Positions 43,423 through 51,644 of a DNA stretch of 64,000 nt are shown in pieces. The notes beneath the pieces are model-generated. The model was not told where the DNA came from, did no database searches, and worked only from the letters and a program-made list of their open reading frames with translations. Made by a program: the position numbers and the translations under genes. This DNA comes from Sphingomicrobium astaxanthinifaciens (GTDB lineage: Bacteria > Pseudomonadota > Alphaproteobacteria > Sphingomonadales > Sphingomonadaceae): contig NZ_JAKNYM010000001.1 of assembly GCF_022865105.1 (NCBI RefSeq), positions 1-64,000 on the forward strand, given 5' to 3'. Numbering within the stretch: position 1 is the stretch's first letter; the number at the start of each line of letters is the position of its first letter.

Positions 43423-44665
43423 ATCGCAGCACCTCGACGGGATCGGTCGCCGCCGCCTTGCGCGCGGGGAACAGGGTGGCAAGGAAGACCAGCACGATCG
43501 TCACCAGGATGATCGCGGCCACCTCGAACGGGTCGGTCTTCGAGGGCAGTTCGGAGAGGAAGCGGACGCTGGGATCCCACAGCTCGGCGCCCGACACGAG
43601 CTGGATGAAGTCGACCACCGCCTGGCGGAAGAAGAGGAAGATCGCGGCGAGGATCGCCCCGAAGATGATCCCGACCAGCCCGATGATCAGCCCCACGCTC
43701 ATGAAGATTCGCGTCATCCCCGCGCGGCTCGCGCCCATGGTCCGCAGGATCGCGATGTCGCGCCGCTTGGCGCGCACCAGCATGATCAACGAGGAGGCGA
43801 TGTTGAACGCGGCCACGAGGATGATGATCGACAGCACGACGAACATCACCACGCGTTCGACCTCGAGCGCCTCGAACAGCGCCGAATTCATCTGCCGCCA
43901 GTCGACCAGCACCCCCTTGCCGTTGATGACCGGGCGGAGCGGGGCGAGGATCGCCTCGACCCGGTCGGGCTCGCTCACCTCGACTTCGACCATCGCCACC
44001 GCATCGCCGAGCATCAGGAGCGTCTGCGCATCCTCGATCGGCATGACGACGAAGGCCTTGTCGTAATCATAGACCCCGACCTCGAAGATCGCGGCGACCC
44101 GATAGGTGACGATGCGCGGCACCGTGCCCACCGGGGTGGGGCGCCCGTCGGGGCTGATCAGCGAGATTTCCGCCCCCGGATAGGCGCCGAGCGCGTTAGC
44201 GAGGCGAGCGCCGATCGCGACATTGTTGCTGCCGGGCGACAGCTCGGCGATGCTGCCCGCGGTGATATTCTGGGTGATGAGCGGGTTGGAGCGAATGTCA
44301 TCGAGGCGAACCCCGCGCAGGAGGATGCCTTCGACGCGCCCGTTGGACGAGGCCATCAGCGGCTGTTCGATCAGCGGGGTCGCCTCGACCACCCCGGGGA
44401 TCGCGCGCGCCTCGTCGGCGATCGCGCGCCAGTCGTCGAGCCGCCCGTCGTAGCCCTGCACGATGGCATGGCCGTTGAGCCCGACGATGCGGTCGAACAG
44501 GTCGGCGCGAAAGCCGTTCATGACGCTCATCACGCTGATCAGCGCGAACACCCCGAGCGCCACCGCCACGACCGAGAAGCCCGCGACCAGGAAGATGAAG
44601 CCCTCGCCCTTGTGCGGCAAGAGGTAGCGGCGAGCGATCATGCGCTCATGGGCGGACAGGATCAT
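43415..44665 (-). CDS. lolC: Lipoprotein-releasing ABC transporter permease (LolC/LolE family)
   Basis: A 416-residue inner-membrane permease. A first transmembrane helix ([20 protein letters not shown]) is followed by the start of a large periplasmic domain with [20 protein letters not shown]. Three helices follow at the C-terminus, with [20 protein letters not shown], the coupling region that contacts LolD. It ends in [11 protein letters not shown], the usual family end. As in many alphaproteobacteria a single LolC/E gene is present. It overlaps proS as ATGA. Confidence 0.93.
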   Translation of the reverse strand: MILSAHERMIARRYLLPHKGEGFIFLVAGFSVVAVALGVFALISVMSVMNGFRADLFDRIVGLNGHAIVQGYDGRLDDWRAIADEARAIPGVVEATPLIEQPLMASSNGRVEGILLRGVRLDDIRSNPLITQNITAGSIAELSPGSNNVAIGARLANALGAYPGAEISLISPDGRPTPVGTVPRIVTYRVAAIFEVGVYDYDKAFVVMPIEDAQTLLMLGDAVAMVEVEVSEPDRVEAILAPLRPVINGKGVLVDWRQMNSALFEALEVERVVMFVVLSIIILVAAFNIASSLIMLVRAKRRDIAILRTMGASRAGMTRIFMSVGLIIGLVGIIFGAILAAIFLFFRQAVVDFIQLVSGAELWDPSVRFLSELPSKTDPFEVAAIILVTIVLVFLATLFPARKAAATDPVEVLRYE

Positions 44666-45981
44666 GCGGAAAGCTTGGCGATGGCGTCCTCGATGGTCAA
44701 TTGCTCGCGCTCCCCGCTCTTGCGGTTCTTGACCTCGACCACGCCGTCCTTGAGCCCCCGCGGGCCGATCACCACCTGCCAGGGCAGCCCCATCAGGTCC
44801 ATCCCCCCGAGCTTGACCCCGCCGCGCTCGTCGCGGTCGTCGTAGAGCGCCTCGACCCCCGCCTCGCCGAGCGCGGCATAGATCCTCTCGGCGGCAGCCA
44901 CCGTGTCCGCGTCGTCGGCGCGCATCGTCACGATCCCGACCTTGTAGGGCGCGACCGCCTCGGGCCAGACGATGCCATTGTCGTCGTGGCTCGCCTCGAT
45001 GATCGCGCCGACGAGCCGGCTGACGCCGATCCCGTAGCTGCCCATGTGCGGCACCAGCATGGTGCCATCGGGGCCCGAGACCTTGAGCCCCATCGCCTCC
45101 GAATATCGGATGCCGAAATAAAAGATGTGCCCGACCTCGATCCCGCGCCCGGTCCGCTGGCGTTCGGCGGGCACCGCGTCCCAGTAGCGCTCCTCGTGGG
45201 TCTCGTCGGTGCGGGCATAGACGCCGGTCGCCTCGCGGAACAGCGCCTCGAGCGCCTCGGCATCGTCGTAGGACAGCCCCTCGCGCTCTAGGTCGACCTC
45301 CTCGATCTTGCCGTCGTAGAAGACCTCGCTCTCGCCCGAGGGGGCGAGGACCACGAACTCGTGGCTCAGCTTGCCGCCGATCGGGCCGCTGTCGGCCTGC
45401 ATCGGTACCGCCCTGATCCCCATCCGCCGGAAGGTGCGCAGGTAGGCGAGCAGCTGGCGGTAATAGCTGATCTTGGCGCCCGCCTCGTCGAGATCGAAGC
45501 TGTAGGCGTCCTTCATTAGGAACTCGCGACCGCGCATCACCCCGAAGCGGGGACGCACCTCGTCGCGGAACTTCCACTGGATGTGGTAGAGCATCCGCGG
45601 CAGCTCGCGGTAGCTCTTGACGTCGTCGCGAAAGAGCGCGGTGACCATGTCCTCGTTGGTCGGGCCGTAGAGCATCTCGCGCCCGTGGCGGTCGTTGATG
45701 CGGAGCATCTCGGGGCCGTAGGCGTCGTAGCGGCCGCTTTCCTTCCACAGGTCGGCGGGCTGGATCGTGGGCATCAGGATTTCCTGCCCGACCCGGTCCT
45801 GCTCCTCGCGCACGATCTGCTCGATCTTGCGCAGCACGCGGTTGCCGAGCGGGAGCCACGCGTAGATCCCGCTCGAGGTCTGGCGGATGAGCCCGGCCTG
45901 CAACATCAGCTTGTGGCTGGCGACTTCGGCCCCGGCGGGGCTTTCCTTGAGGACGGGGAGAAAGGATTGGGAGAGGCGCAC
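44662..45981 (-). CDS. proS: Proline--tRNA ligase (short alphaproteobacterial form)
   Basis: Charges tRNA-Pro. The 439-residue class II synthetase has [57 protein letters not shown], the motif 3 region [20 protein letters not shown], and the anticodon-binding C-terminal domain. It lacks the inserted editing domain of the E. coli enzyme (about 570 residues), as is normal in alphaproteobacteria. It leads the proS-lolC-lolD operon. Confidence 0.96.
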   Translation of the reverse strand: MRLSQSFLPVLKESPAGAEVASHKLMLQAGLIRQTSSGIYAWLPLGNRVLRKIEQIVREEQDRVGQEILMPTIQPADLWKESGRYDAYGPEMLRINDRHGREMLYGPTNEDMVTALFRDDVKSYRELPRMLYHIQWKFRDEVRPRFGVMRGREFLMKDAYSFDLDEAGAKISYYRQLLAYLRTFRRMGIRAVPMQADSGPIGGKLSHEFVVLAPSGESEVFYDGKIEEVDLEREGLSYDDAEALEALFREATGVYARTDETHEERYWDAVPAERQRTGRGIEVGHIFYFGIRYSEAMGLKVSGPDGTMLVPHMGSYGIGVSRLVGAIIEASHDDNGIVWPEAVAPYKVGIVTMRADDADTVAAAERIYAALGEAGVEALYDDRDERGGVKLGGMDLMGLPWQVVIGPRGLKDGVVEVKNRKSGEREQLTIEDAIAKLSA

Positions 45982-46054
45982 GGCGACGGGTCTTTCTGTG
46001 ATGGGTCGGCATCGCTCTAGGGGGGCGGCGAGCGCTTTTCAATCGCACGATGCA

Positions 46055-46240
46055 GCGTGGCGTGGTTACAACAACCTCGGGCAAACTGATGCAGGAACGA
46101 CATTGGGGGGTGACAGAAGCGCCGCCGGGGGCCTAGCCAATGGAGGTCGGTTCGAACTCGCTCTTCCGATCGGCACACGGGGGCTGACGAGCAATCGTCA
46201 CGCAAGGACGCCCGGGCACTCCACTGCCCGGGCGTTTTTC
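46055..46240 (+). ncRNA. Candidate structured small RNA or riboswitch leader, terminator-ended
   Basis: Several stems are visible on the plus strand: GGTT/AACC (46064-46067 with 46073-46076), CATTGG/CCAATG (46101-46106 with 46137-46142), a 6-bp hairpin TGACGA-GCAA-TCGTCA with a GNRA tetraloop (46185-46200), and a perfect 11-bp terminator with T-run (46208-46239). It lies upstream of the DUF1622 gene, so it is either a stand-alone sRNA or a leader that ends transcription conditionally. I cannot assign a family. The 5' end is estimated. Confidence 0.45.
46208..46239 (+). terminator. Rho-independent terminator
   Basis: ACGCCCGGGCA (46208-46218) pairs perfectly with TGCCCGGGCGT (46225-46235) around a 6-nt loop and is followed by TTTT (46236-46239). 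It lies 54 bp before the DUF1622 start. Confidence 0.85.
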
Positions 46241-46292
46241 GTCGGGGCCGCCGCGATGCAACCCGGCGCGCGCGCGCCGCGTTCGGGGCGGG

Positions 46293-46661
46293 ATGCAATG
46301 GGACCTCCTCTTCATAATGCTGGCCGAGGCGATCGAGGTGCTCGGCGTGGCGGTGATCTGTGGCGGCATCCTCGTCGCCGCCTTCTTCTTCGTGCGGCGC
46401 ACGCTGCGCGAGGGGGCGACCCGGCAGGCCTATGAAGCGCTGCGCGCCGACCTTGGCCGCGGCATCCTGCTCGGGCTCGAACTGCTGGTCGCCGCCGACA
46501 TCATCTTCACGATCACCGCGCCGCTCAGCTTCCGTTCGGTCGGGCTGCTCGGGCTCGTCATCCTGATCCGCACCTTCCTGTCGTTCAGCCTCGAAACTGA
46601 GATCACGGGGGTGGTGCCGTGGCGCCGCGGCGCCGCAAGCGACGAGCGATCGGTGCGCTGA
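46293..46661 (+). CDS. DUF1622 domain-containing membrane protein
   Basis: A 122-residue membrane protein of the DUF1622 family, function unknown. Hydrophobic segments appear at about 7-30 (FIMLAEAIEVLGVAVICGGI), 52-76 and 80-95. The family core is GRGILLGLELLVAADIIFTI followed by VGLLGLVILIRTFLSFSLET with E-I near the end. It starts 54 bp after the strong terminator and ends 82 bp before the 89-residue gene of the YcaO-TfuA cluster. A link to that cluster is possible but not shown. Confidence 0.85.
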   Translation: MQWDLLFIMLAEAIEVLGVAVICGGILVAAFFFVRRTLREGATRQAYEALRADLGRGILLGLELLVAADIIFTITAPLSFRSVGLLGLVILIRTFLSFSLETEITGVVPWRRGAASDERSVR

Positions 46662-46743
46662 AAAGGCCGACCTTTGTGGCTAACCGCGGGCTCATAAAGC
46701 TGATACAGTCCCCGACTGCGAGCGACAGCAACAGGGGAAACAC

Positions 46744-47013
46744 ATGGTCCAGGAACAGGAAAAACCGAAGAAGAAGACGTTCGTCATCCTCGTCGACGGG
46801 GTCTTCTACATGACCGACGGCAAGCTCTTGACCTACGACAAGAAGGCCGCCGGCGCCGAGCCCGACCCGGTCAAGCGCAAGGAAAAGGAAGAGGGGGTCG
46901 AGAAGGTCAAGAAGAAGTTCCAGGAGGAGGTCGTCAGCGACCATACCGCCTATGTCGCGGTCGGGTTCGATGATCCCCACTTCAAGCCCGTCAATACCGG
47001 CGAGAGCGCCTAG
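46744..47013 (+). CDS. Hypothetical 89-residue protein, candidate substrate of the YcaO-TfuA pair
   Basis: A small protein that I do not recognise. The N-terminal part has a short hydrophobic strand (KTFVILVDGVFYMTDGKLLT), the middle (residues 40-63) is very rich in Lys and Glu, and the end reads TAYVAVGFDDPHFKPVNTGE. There is no cysteine. ATG 46744 follows CAACAGGGGAAAC, a good binding site. The stop is only 12 bp from the ycaO start, so it is almost certainly in the same operon. Size and position fit a RiPP precursor, but it lacks known leader motifs, so it might instead be a partner protein. Confidence 0.65.
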   Translation: MVQEQEKPKKKTFVILVDGVFYMTDGKLLTYDKKAAGAEPDPVKRKEKEEGVEKVKKKFQEEVVSDHTAYVAVGFDDPHFKPVNTGESA

Positions 47014-47025
47014 CCCCGCCCGCGC

Positions 47026-48153
47026 ATGACCTACCCGATCGACCGGCAGCGCGCCGCCGATGCGGGCGCGCTGCTCGGTGCGGCGCGCCGGGCGGCCGCG
47101 CTTGCCGGGGTGACCCGGCTCGCCGACATCACCCGGCTCGACCGGATCGGCCTGCCCGTCTGGCAGGCCGTGCGCCCCGCCTCGCGCGCGCTCTCGGTCC
47201 ACCAGGGCAAGGGCGCCAGCATCGCGGCGGCGCAGCTCGGCGCGCTGCTCGAGGCGGTCGAGAGCGACGCCGCCGAGCGGTTCGATGCCCCGACCATCGC
47301 GGCGAGCTGGCGCGCGCTCGCGCCGCGTCAACGCGTCCGCCAGCTCGCCGATTTCGGGCATGATCGTGCGCGCCCGCCCGCGCCCGACAGGGCGGGGCGC
47401 TGGCTGCCCGCCGAGCGGATCGAGGGCGGCACGCTGCTGGTGCCCTTCGAATGCGTCTCGCTCGATTTCACCCGTCTCATCGGCACCCCGTTCGAACGCG
47501 CCAGCGCCGGGCTGGCGACCGGCTGGGGCCGCGAGGAGGCGCAGCGCTCGGCGCTGCACGAATTGATCGAACGCGATGCCTTCGCCGCCTTCGAGGCGGC
47601 CGATTTCAGCACCCGGCTCGGCTGCGAGATCCGCCCCGAGAGCATCGCGGCGGACTGGTTCGCGGCCTTAAGGGAGGTGCTCGAGGCGATCGGCGCGCGG
47701 TTGCGGCTGTTCCACTTTCCCAGCCTGACCGGGACCCCCGTCATCGGTGCCTCGATCGAGCAGGACGACCGGGGCGCGCGGCCCTATCATGCGATCGTCG
47801 GGCACGCCGCCCATCCCGAGCCCGAGCAGGCGCTGTTCCAGGCGATCGCCGAGGCGGCCCAGGGGCGCCTCACCTACATCGCCGGCGCGCGCGACGATTG
47901 CTACCCGTGGCACTATCGCGAGGGCACCGCGGCCATCGCCGCGCTGGCGCCGCCGCCGGTGGTCGGGATCGACGGGATGGACTTTGCCCAAATCCCTCCC
48001 GGCCCGCGCGATCTTGCCACGCTGGCGGCGCGGCTCGCGGCCAAGGGGTTCGACGAGCTGGCCTTCCTCCCGATCAAGCAGGTCGAGGGGTTCGCGATCG
48101 AGCGAGCCTTCGCGCCGGGGCTCGGCAGCCTCGCTAAGGCGCGACGCGCATGA
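47026..48153 (+). CDS. YcaO-like family protein
   Basis: A 375-residue YcaO-domain enzyme, a family that uses ATP to activate peptide amide bonds for heterocycle, amidine or thioamide formation. The ATP/Mg sites are visible: SVHQGKGASIAAAQLGALLE (GKG at 61-63, Glu76) and GLATGWGREEAQRSALHELI with ERD (residues 182-184). There is no fused E1-like or flavin domain and no separate dehydrogenase nearby, which argues against an azole pathway. It is followed, with an ATGA overlap, by a TfuA-like gene, the partner found with thioamide-forming YcaO proteins. The product chemistry is inferred. Confidence 0.88.
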   Translation: MTYPIDRQRAADAGALLGAARRAAALAGVTRLADITRLDRIGLPVWQAVRPASRALSVHQGKGASIAAAQLGALLEAVESDAAERFDAPTIAASWRALAPRQRVRQLADFGHDRARPPAPDRAGRWLPAERIEGGTLLVPFECVSLDFTRLIGTPFERASAGLATGWGREEAQRSALHELIERDAFAAFEAADFSTRLGCEIRPESIAADWFAALREVLEAIGARLRLFHFPSLTGTPVIGASIEQDDRGARPYHAIVGHAAHPEPEQALFQAIAEAAQGRLTYIAGARDDCYPWHYREGTAAIAALAPPPVVGIDGMDFAQIPPGPRDLATLAARLAAKGFDELAFLPIKQVEGFAIERAFAPGLGSLAKARRA

Positions 48154-48854
48154 TCGTCTTCGCCGGCCCCTCGCTCGCGCCCGCCGACCGGGAAGGCTGG
48201 CCGGCGATCGACTGGCGCCCCCCCGCGATGGCCGGCGACCTGATCGGGCTGGTCGAGCGCGCGCCCGCCAAGGTGCTGCTGCTCGACGGGCTGTTCGACA
48301 CGGTGGCGGCGGTCATGCACAAGGAAGCGCTCGCGCTGATGGCCGCGGGGACGCGGCTCTACGGTGCCGCGAGCATGGGCGCGCTGCGCGCGGCCGAACT
48401 CGCGCCCTTCGGGATGCGCCCGCTCGGGCGGATCGCGGCCGCCTATCGCTCAGGGCTTCTGGTCGGCGATGACGAGGTCGCGCTGGTGCACGGCGATGCG
48501 CGGCTCGGCTGGCGTCCGGCCAGCGTGCCGATGGTCGAGGTCCGCGCCACGCTGGTCGCCGCGGTGCGCGCGCGGCGGCTCGACGCGCCGACCGCGCGCC
48601 GCCTGCGCGCCGCCTTCCATGCCATCCATTATGTCGATCGAGAATGGCCGGTGATGCGGCGGGCCGCCGCCGCGATCGCGCCCGAGGCGATGCCCGCGCT
48701 CGAACGGCGCCACCTGCGGCTCAAGCAGGTCGATGCCCGCCACGCGGTCGCCGCCGCGCTGGCCGACGAGACCCCCGCGCCCGTCGCGCCGCCGCCGCCG
48801 CCGCCGACGCTGTTCCTCGAGCGGCTGCGCGAGGGGCTCGCTAGGCGTCGGTGA
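48150..48854 (+). CDS. TfuA-like protein
   Basis: A 234-residue TfuA-family protein, named after trifolitoxin biosynthesis and known as the partner of YcaO in thioamidation. Family blocks are FAGPSL (4-9), the loop VLLLDGLFDTVAAVMHKEAL (HKE at 57-59), YGAASMGALRAAEL (71-84) and GDDEVALVHGDARLGW (106-121). The C-terminus has a run of six prolines before TLFLERLREGL. The ATG overlaps the ycaO stop (ATGA). It converges with the winged-helix regulator gene and overlaps it by 14 bp. Confidence 0.9.
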   Translation: MIVFAGPSLAPADREGWPAIDWRPPAMAGDLIGLVERAPAKVLLLDGLFDTVAAVMHKEALALMAAGTRLYGAASMGALRAAELAPFGMRPLGRIAAAYRSGLLVGDDEVALVHGDARLGWRPASVPMVEVRATLVAAVRARRLDAPTARRLRAAFHAIHYVDREWPVMRRAAAAIAPEAMPALERRHLRLKQVDARHAVAAALADETPAPVAPPPPPPTLFLERLREGLARRR

Positions 48855-50448
48855 GCGCCGCGGTCACCAGCTCGACATAGGGCTTGCCGGCATCGTCGCG
48901 GAACGGGTGGTGGAACCGGAACCAGGCGACGATTTCCTCGTCGCTCGGGGGGATCGGGCGGTGCCAGCCCTCGTGAACCCGCGTCTTCCAGCGCGCGACC
49001 GCCTTGCGCCCACGCTTGGCGTCCTTGTCCCACGCGGTCACCGCGCTGCACAATTGCGACCAGAGCGAGGCCATCGTCACCCGCGCGAAATATTTGCGCG
49101 CGCCGTCCATGTCGCCCTCGAGCAGCGCCAGCCGCCCGAGGTCTTCCTGGCTGTTGTCATCGGCGAAGGGCTGGATCCCGTCGGACTGTTCGAACAGTGC
49201 GCGCGCGCGTTCGAAGTCGCCGAGATAGGTCAGCCCCGTCGCCACCTCGTTGAGCCGGTCGGGGTTGAACGGGTTGCGCTTGAGCGCATGTTCAAAGCAG
49301 CTCAGCGCCTGGTCGAATTCGGCGTGGTAGAGGTGGCAGAAGCCGAGCACCGTATAGGCGTGGACGTGGCTGCGATCGGCGGCCAGCCCGGCCTTCGCCA
49401 GCTCGAGCGCGCGCTTGCGCTCGACCGGACCCGAGGCGCCGAGCGCGTTGTACCCGTAATCGATGTTGTAGAGCCGCACGAGCGGCGGATAGGCGAGCGC
49501 GAAATCGGGCTTTTCGGCGACGATCGCCTCGAGCTTGCGCGCCGCATCCTCGGCCGTGGCGCGATCCTGCGCCTCGACGCTTAGTCGCTTGGCCGCGAGG
49601 TAACGGTCGAACAGCGTGCCGGTGGTGCCGCCGATCCCGATCGAGATGTCCTGGTCGAGCGCGGGCAGCACGGCGGCGACGATCTGGCGCACGATCGCCT
49701 CGACCCCTGCGCCGACCCCCTCGTCCTCGATCAGCATCATCTCGGCCCAGACGATGCCGCCGTCCTGCGCGCGCTGCAGCCGGACATTGGCCTTCGAGCC
49801 CTGCGGCGCGGGCAGGAAGTTGACATCGAGCCGATAGTCGCGCCGCCGCGCTGGACCCGGGTCCATATGCTTGGCATCGACCGCCTGGATCTCGCGAAAC
49901 CGCGACAGGCCGAGCAGCACTTCCTCGCGCATCGAGGCGCCGATATAGGGGTGCCGCTTGGCGACCGCCTCGTCGCTGAAATCGCCCACCGCGATGCGCG
50001 GCGGGCGTCCCGCCTCGAGCCCCTTGACCTCGGCATCGGCACGCGTCTGGGTCCGCGCCGGGACGGGGGGCGGCGCGGGCGCGCCGTCGCGCACGACCGC
50101 CATGTCCTCGCGCGCGGCGGCCTCGTGCCGGACGTCGGCGACGAGCCGGTAGCCGCGGCCATAGACGCTCTCGATATAGCGCGGGTGGCGGGGATCATCG
50201 CCGAGCGCGCGGCGCAATTCGCGGATCGTCGTGGTCAGCGCCGATTCGGACACCGCCATCCCGTCCCAAACCGTCTCGAACAAGGCGTCCTTGGTCAGCA
50301 GGCGCCCCTCGCGCTCGGCCAGCGCGCACAACACGCGGAACGCCTTGTTGCCCAGCTTGACCGGACCGCTCGGCCCCGTGACGCGCTCGTCACCGGGGTC
50401 GATCCGATATTCGCCGATCGCGATCGTGGGACGTGGCCCCGCAGTCAT
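48841..50448 (-). CDS. Winged-helix (OmpR/CadC-type) transcriptional regulator with TPR region
   Basis: A 535-residue regulator. Residues 8-105 form an OmpR-type winged helix (GNKAFRVLCALAEREGRLLT, SALTTTIRELRRALGDDPRH, IESVYGRGYRLVADV). The central part resembles the adenylate-cyclase-like or TolB-N-type module often found in this group (VGDFSDEAVAKRHPYIGASM). From about 270 there are TPR-like helices (AKAGLAADRSHVHAYTVLGF, CFEHALKRNPFNPDRLNEVA). No transmembrane helix is evident. A 25-bp palindrome lies 56 bp upstream of its start. It is convergent with tfuA. Targets are unknown. Confidence 0.85.
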   Translation of the reverse strand: MTAGPRPTIAIGEYRIDPGDERVTGPSGPVKLGNKAFRVLCALAEREGRLLTKDALFETVWDGMAVSESALTTTIRELRRALGDDPRHPRYIESVYGRGYRLVADVRHEAAAREDMAVVRDGAPAPPPVPARTQTRADAEVKGLEAGRPPRIAVGDFSDEAVAKRHPYIGASMREEVLLGLSRFREIQAVDAKHMDPGPARRRDYRLDVNFLPAPQGSKANVRLQRAQDGGIVWAEMMLIEDEGVGAGVEAIVRQIVAAVLPALDQDISIGIGGTTGTLFDRYLAAKRLSVEAQDRATAEDAARKLEAIVAEKPDFALAYPPLVRLYNIDYGYNALGASGPVERKRALELAKAGLAADRSHVHAYTVLGFCHLYHAEFDQALSCFEHALKRNPFNPDRLNEVATGLTYLGDFERARALFEQSDGIQPFADDNSQEDLGRLALLEGDMDGARKYFARVTMASLWSQLCSAVTAWDKDAKRGRKAVARWKTRVHEGWHRPIPPSDEEIVAWFRFHHPFRDDAGKPYVELVTAALTDA

Positions 50449-50503
50449 TGGTTAACGATTCCCCCGAGCAAAGACCGTTTCTTAGAGCGTTCCGCCAACT
50501 CTG

Positions 50504-50528
50504 AAAAGATTCTGAGTCAGATTCTTTT
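50504..50528. promoter_or_regulatory. 25-bp palindrome, likely operator
   Basis: The site is symmetric around 50516: left arm AAAAGATTCTGA, centre G, right arm TCAGATTCTTTT. Eleven of twelve positions pair. It lies in the region between the winged-helix regulator (start 50448, minus) and the 39-residue gene (start 50632, plus). The one-base centre argues for a DNA-binding dimer site rather than an RNA hairpin. Confidence 0.6.
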
Positions 50529-50631
50529 GGCGACCCGCTCAAGAAGTCGGCTGCCCGACACCCTAGAAGGAAATGGTCGAGACCGAGCCGGCACCCGGCC
50601 CCCGGATCGAGACAGAAAAGGGAGACGCGAC

Positions 50632-50751
50632 ATGTTCAACCAAGCCTTCATCGGCCTTCTCGCCATCGTTCTGACCGCCAGCACCTTCGGCGGCACCATC
50701 AGCCTCATGGGCGCCCAGCCGCCCGCCGCGCAGGACGTGCTCGTTGCGTGA
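50632..50751 (+). CDS. Hypothetical 39-residue hydrophobic peptide
   Basis: An unrecognised peptide. Residues 5-27 are hydrophobic (AFIGLLAIVLTASTFGGTIS), followed by a short tail QPPAAQDVLVA, so it could be a membrane peptide or a signal-type small protein. ATG 50632 follows AAAAGGGAGACGCGAC, a good binding site. It is divergent from the winged-helix/TPR regulator, with the 25-bp palindrome in between, and is followed by a hairpin and a GNAT gene. Confidence 0.6.
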   Translation: MFNQAFIGLLAIVLTASTFGGTISLMGAQPPAAQDVLVA

Positions 50752-50761
50752 GCCGGACCGG

Positions 50762-50795
50762 AGCGGACGAGCCCCGTTTTCCCGGTTCGTCCGCT
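50762..50795 (+). other. Hairpin between the 39-residue gene and the GNAT gene
   Basis: AGCGGACGA (50762-50770) pairs with TCGTCCGCT (50787-50795). No T-run follows, so it may be an mRNA processing or stability element, or a weak terminator. Confidence 0.45.
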
Positions 50796-50825
50796 TCGAC
50801 TGACCGACAGTGAAGGAGCCGAACG

Positions 50826-51455
50826 ATGTTCGACACCCAAGAGATCAACGAGGCCGTCGAGGGCAAGGTGAGCCACATGCTCGCCCATGCCGCGATGCGC
50901 GACATCTCAAAGGATGTCGCCAAGGACCTCATCTTCGCCGAATGTTTCGTCGAGACCGAGCGGCTGCAATTGCGCCCCGTCACGATCGATGACCTTCCCG
51001 CCTATGCGGCGATGCTCGCCGACCCCGACGCCTTCACCTACTCGGACCGCGGCCCGATGGGCTCCGACGAGGCCTTCACCCGGCTGTGCAGGCAGGTCGG
51101 TCACTGGACGCTGCTCGACTATGGCCTGTTCGCGGTGTTCGAGAAATTTACGGGTCACTTCGTCGGCGAAGTGGGGTTCGGCAACTTCAACCGCGAGATC
51201 GGGTCCGGCTTCGACGGCCATCCCGAGGCGTGCTGGACCATCCGCAAGCCCTTCCAAGGCAAGGGCTATGCGCATGAGGCCGCGCTGGCCGCGCTGCAAT
51301 TCACCGAGGACCGCCTGATCGCCACCCGGACCGTGGCGATGATCCACCACAAGAACATGGCCTCGATCCATATCGCCCGCAAGCTGGGGTTCCGCGCCTA
51401 TGACGAGCGCATCTACCGCGGCTATCGGGCCATCCTCTTCGCGCGCGAATATTAG
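50826..51455 (+). CDS. GNAT family N-acetyltransferase
   Basis: A 209-residue protein of the RimJ/RimL acetyltransferase type. After an N-terminal helical extension of about 42 residues (MFDTQEINEAVEGKVSHMLA), the domain begins with FVETERLQLRPVTIDDLPAY. It continues with FVGEVGFGNFNREIGSGFDG and the acetyl-CoA loop WTIRKPFQGKGYAHEAALAA, ending with NMASIHIARKLGFRAYDERI. The substrate is unknown. AAGGAG precedes the ATG. It is followed by a terminator at 51501-51533. Confidence 0.88.
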   Translation: MFDTQEINEAVEGKVSHMLAHAAMRDISKDVAKDLIFAECFVETERLQLRPVTIDDLPAYAAMLADPDAFTYSDRGPMGSDEAFTRLCRQVGHWTLLDYGLFAVFEKFTGHFVGEVGFGNFNREIGSGFDGHPEACWTIRKPFQGKGYAHEAALAALQFTEDRLIATRTVAMIHHKNMASIHIARKLGFRAYDERIYRGYRAILFAREY

Positions 51456-51500
51456 GAGGCAACCGCTCGCAGCTTCCTGTTCGGGCGCGAAGAACGGGGG

Positions 51501-51533
51501 TGGGGCAGCTCTGGGTGAGGGCTGCCCCATTTT
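51501..51533 (+). terminator. Rho-independent terminator after the GNAT gene
   Basis: TGGGGCAGC (51501-51509) pairs perfectly with GCTGCCCCA (51521-51529), 11-nt loop, followed by TTTT (51530-51533). It ends the plus-strand transcript before the convergent proA gene. Confidence 0.82.
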
Positions 51534-51644
51534 CGTGACCGAAGACGATTGGCGGGCGCACCCTTCGCCTTGGCGATGGCGTCAGTCCCGACATCGCAGC
51601 CGGGGCCCTTCCTGGTCGGTATGGCGAACGCCTATGCCGAACGC

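Larger units (their letters stand above)
45982..46292. other. 311-bp intergenic region between proS and the DUF1622 gene
   Basis: No protein-coding gene is evident. The region must hold the proS promoter on the minus strand. On the plus strand it contains several hairpin-forming elements that end in a strong intrinsic terminator (candidate RNA entry). Confidence 0.5.

Noticed and set aside
46081-46145. Possible c-di-GMP-I (GEMM) riboswitch
   Set aside because: GGGCAAAC and a GGGxGAC-like part are present, but the AAAGCC-CCGGCC core and the receptor helix of the aptamer are not in the right order; kept only as a family-unknown RNA candidate.
47026-48153. YcaO as part of an azole/thiazole (TOMM) pathway
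   Set aside because: No E1-like partner, no flavin dehydrogenase and no Cys/Ser-rich precursor nearby; the TfuA partner points to thioamide chemistry instead.
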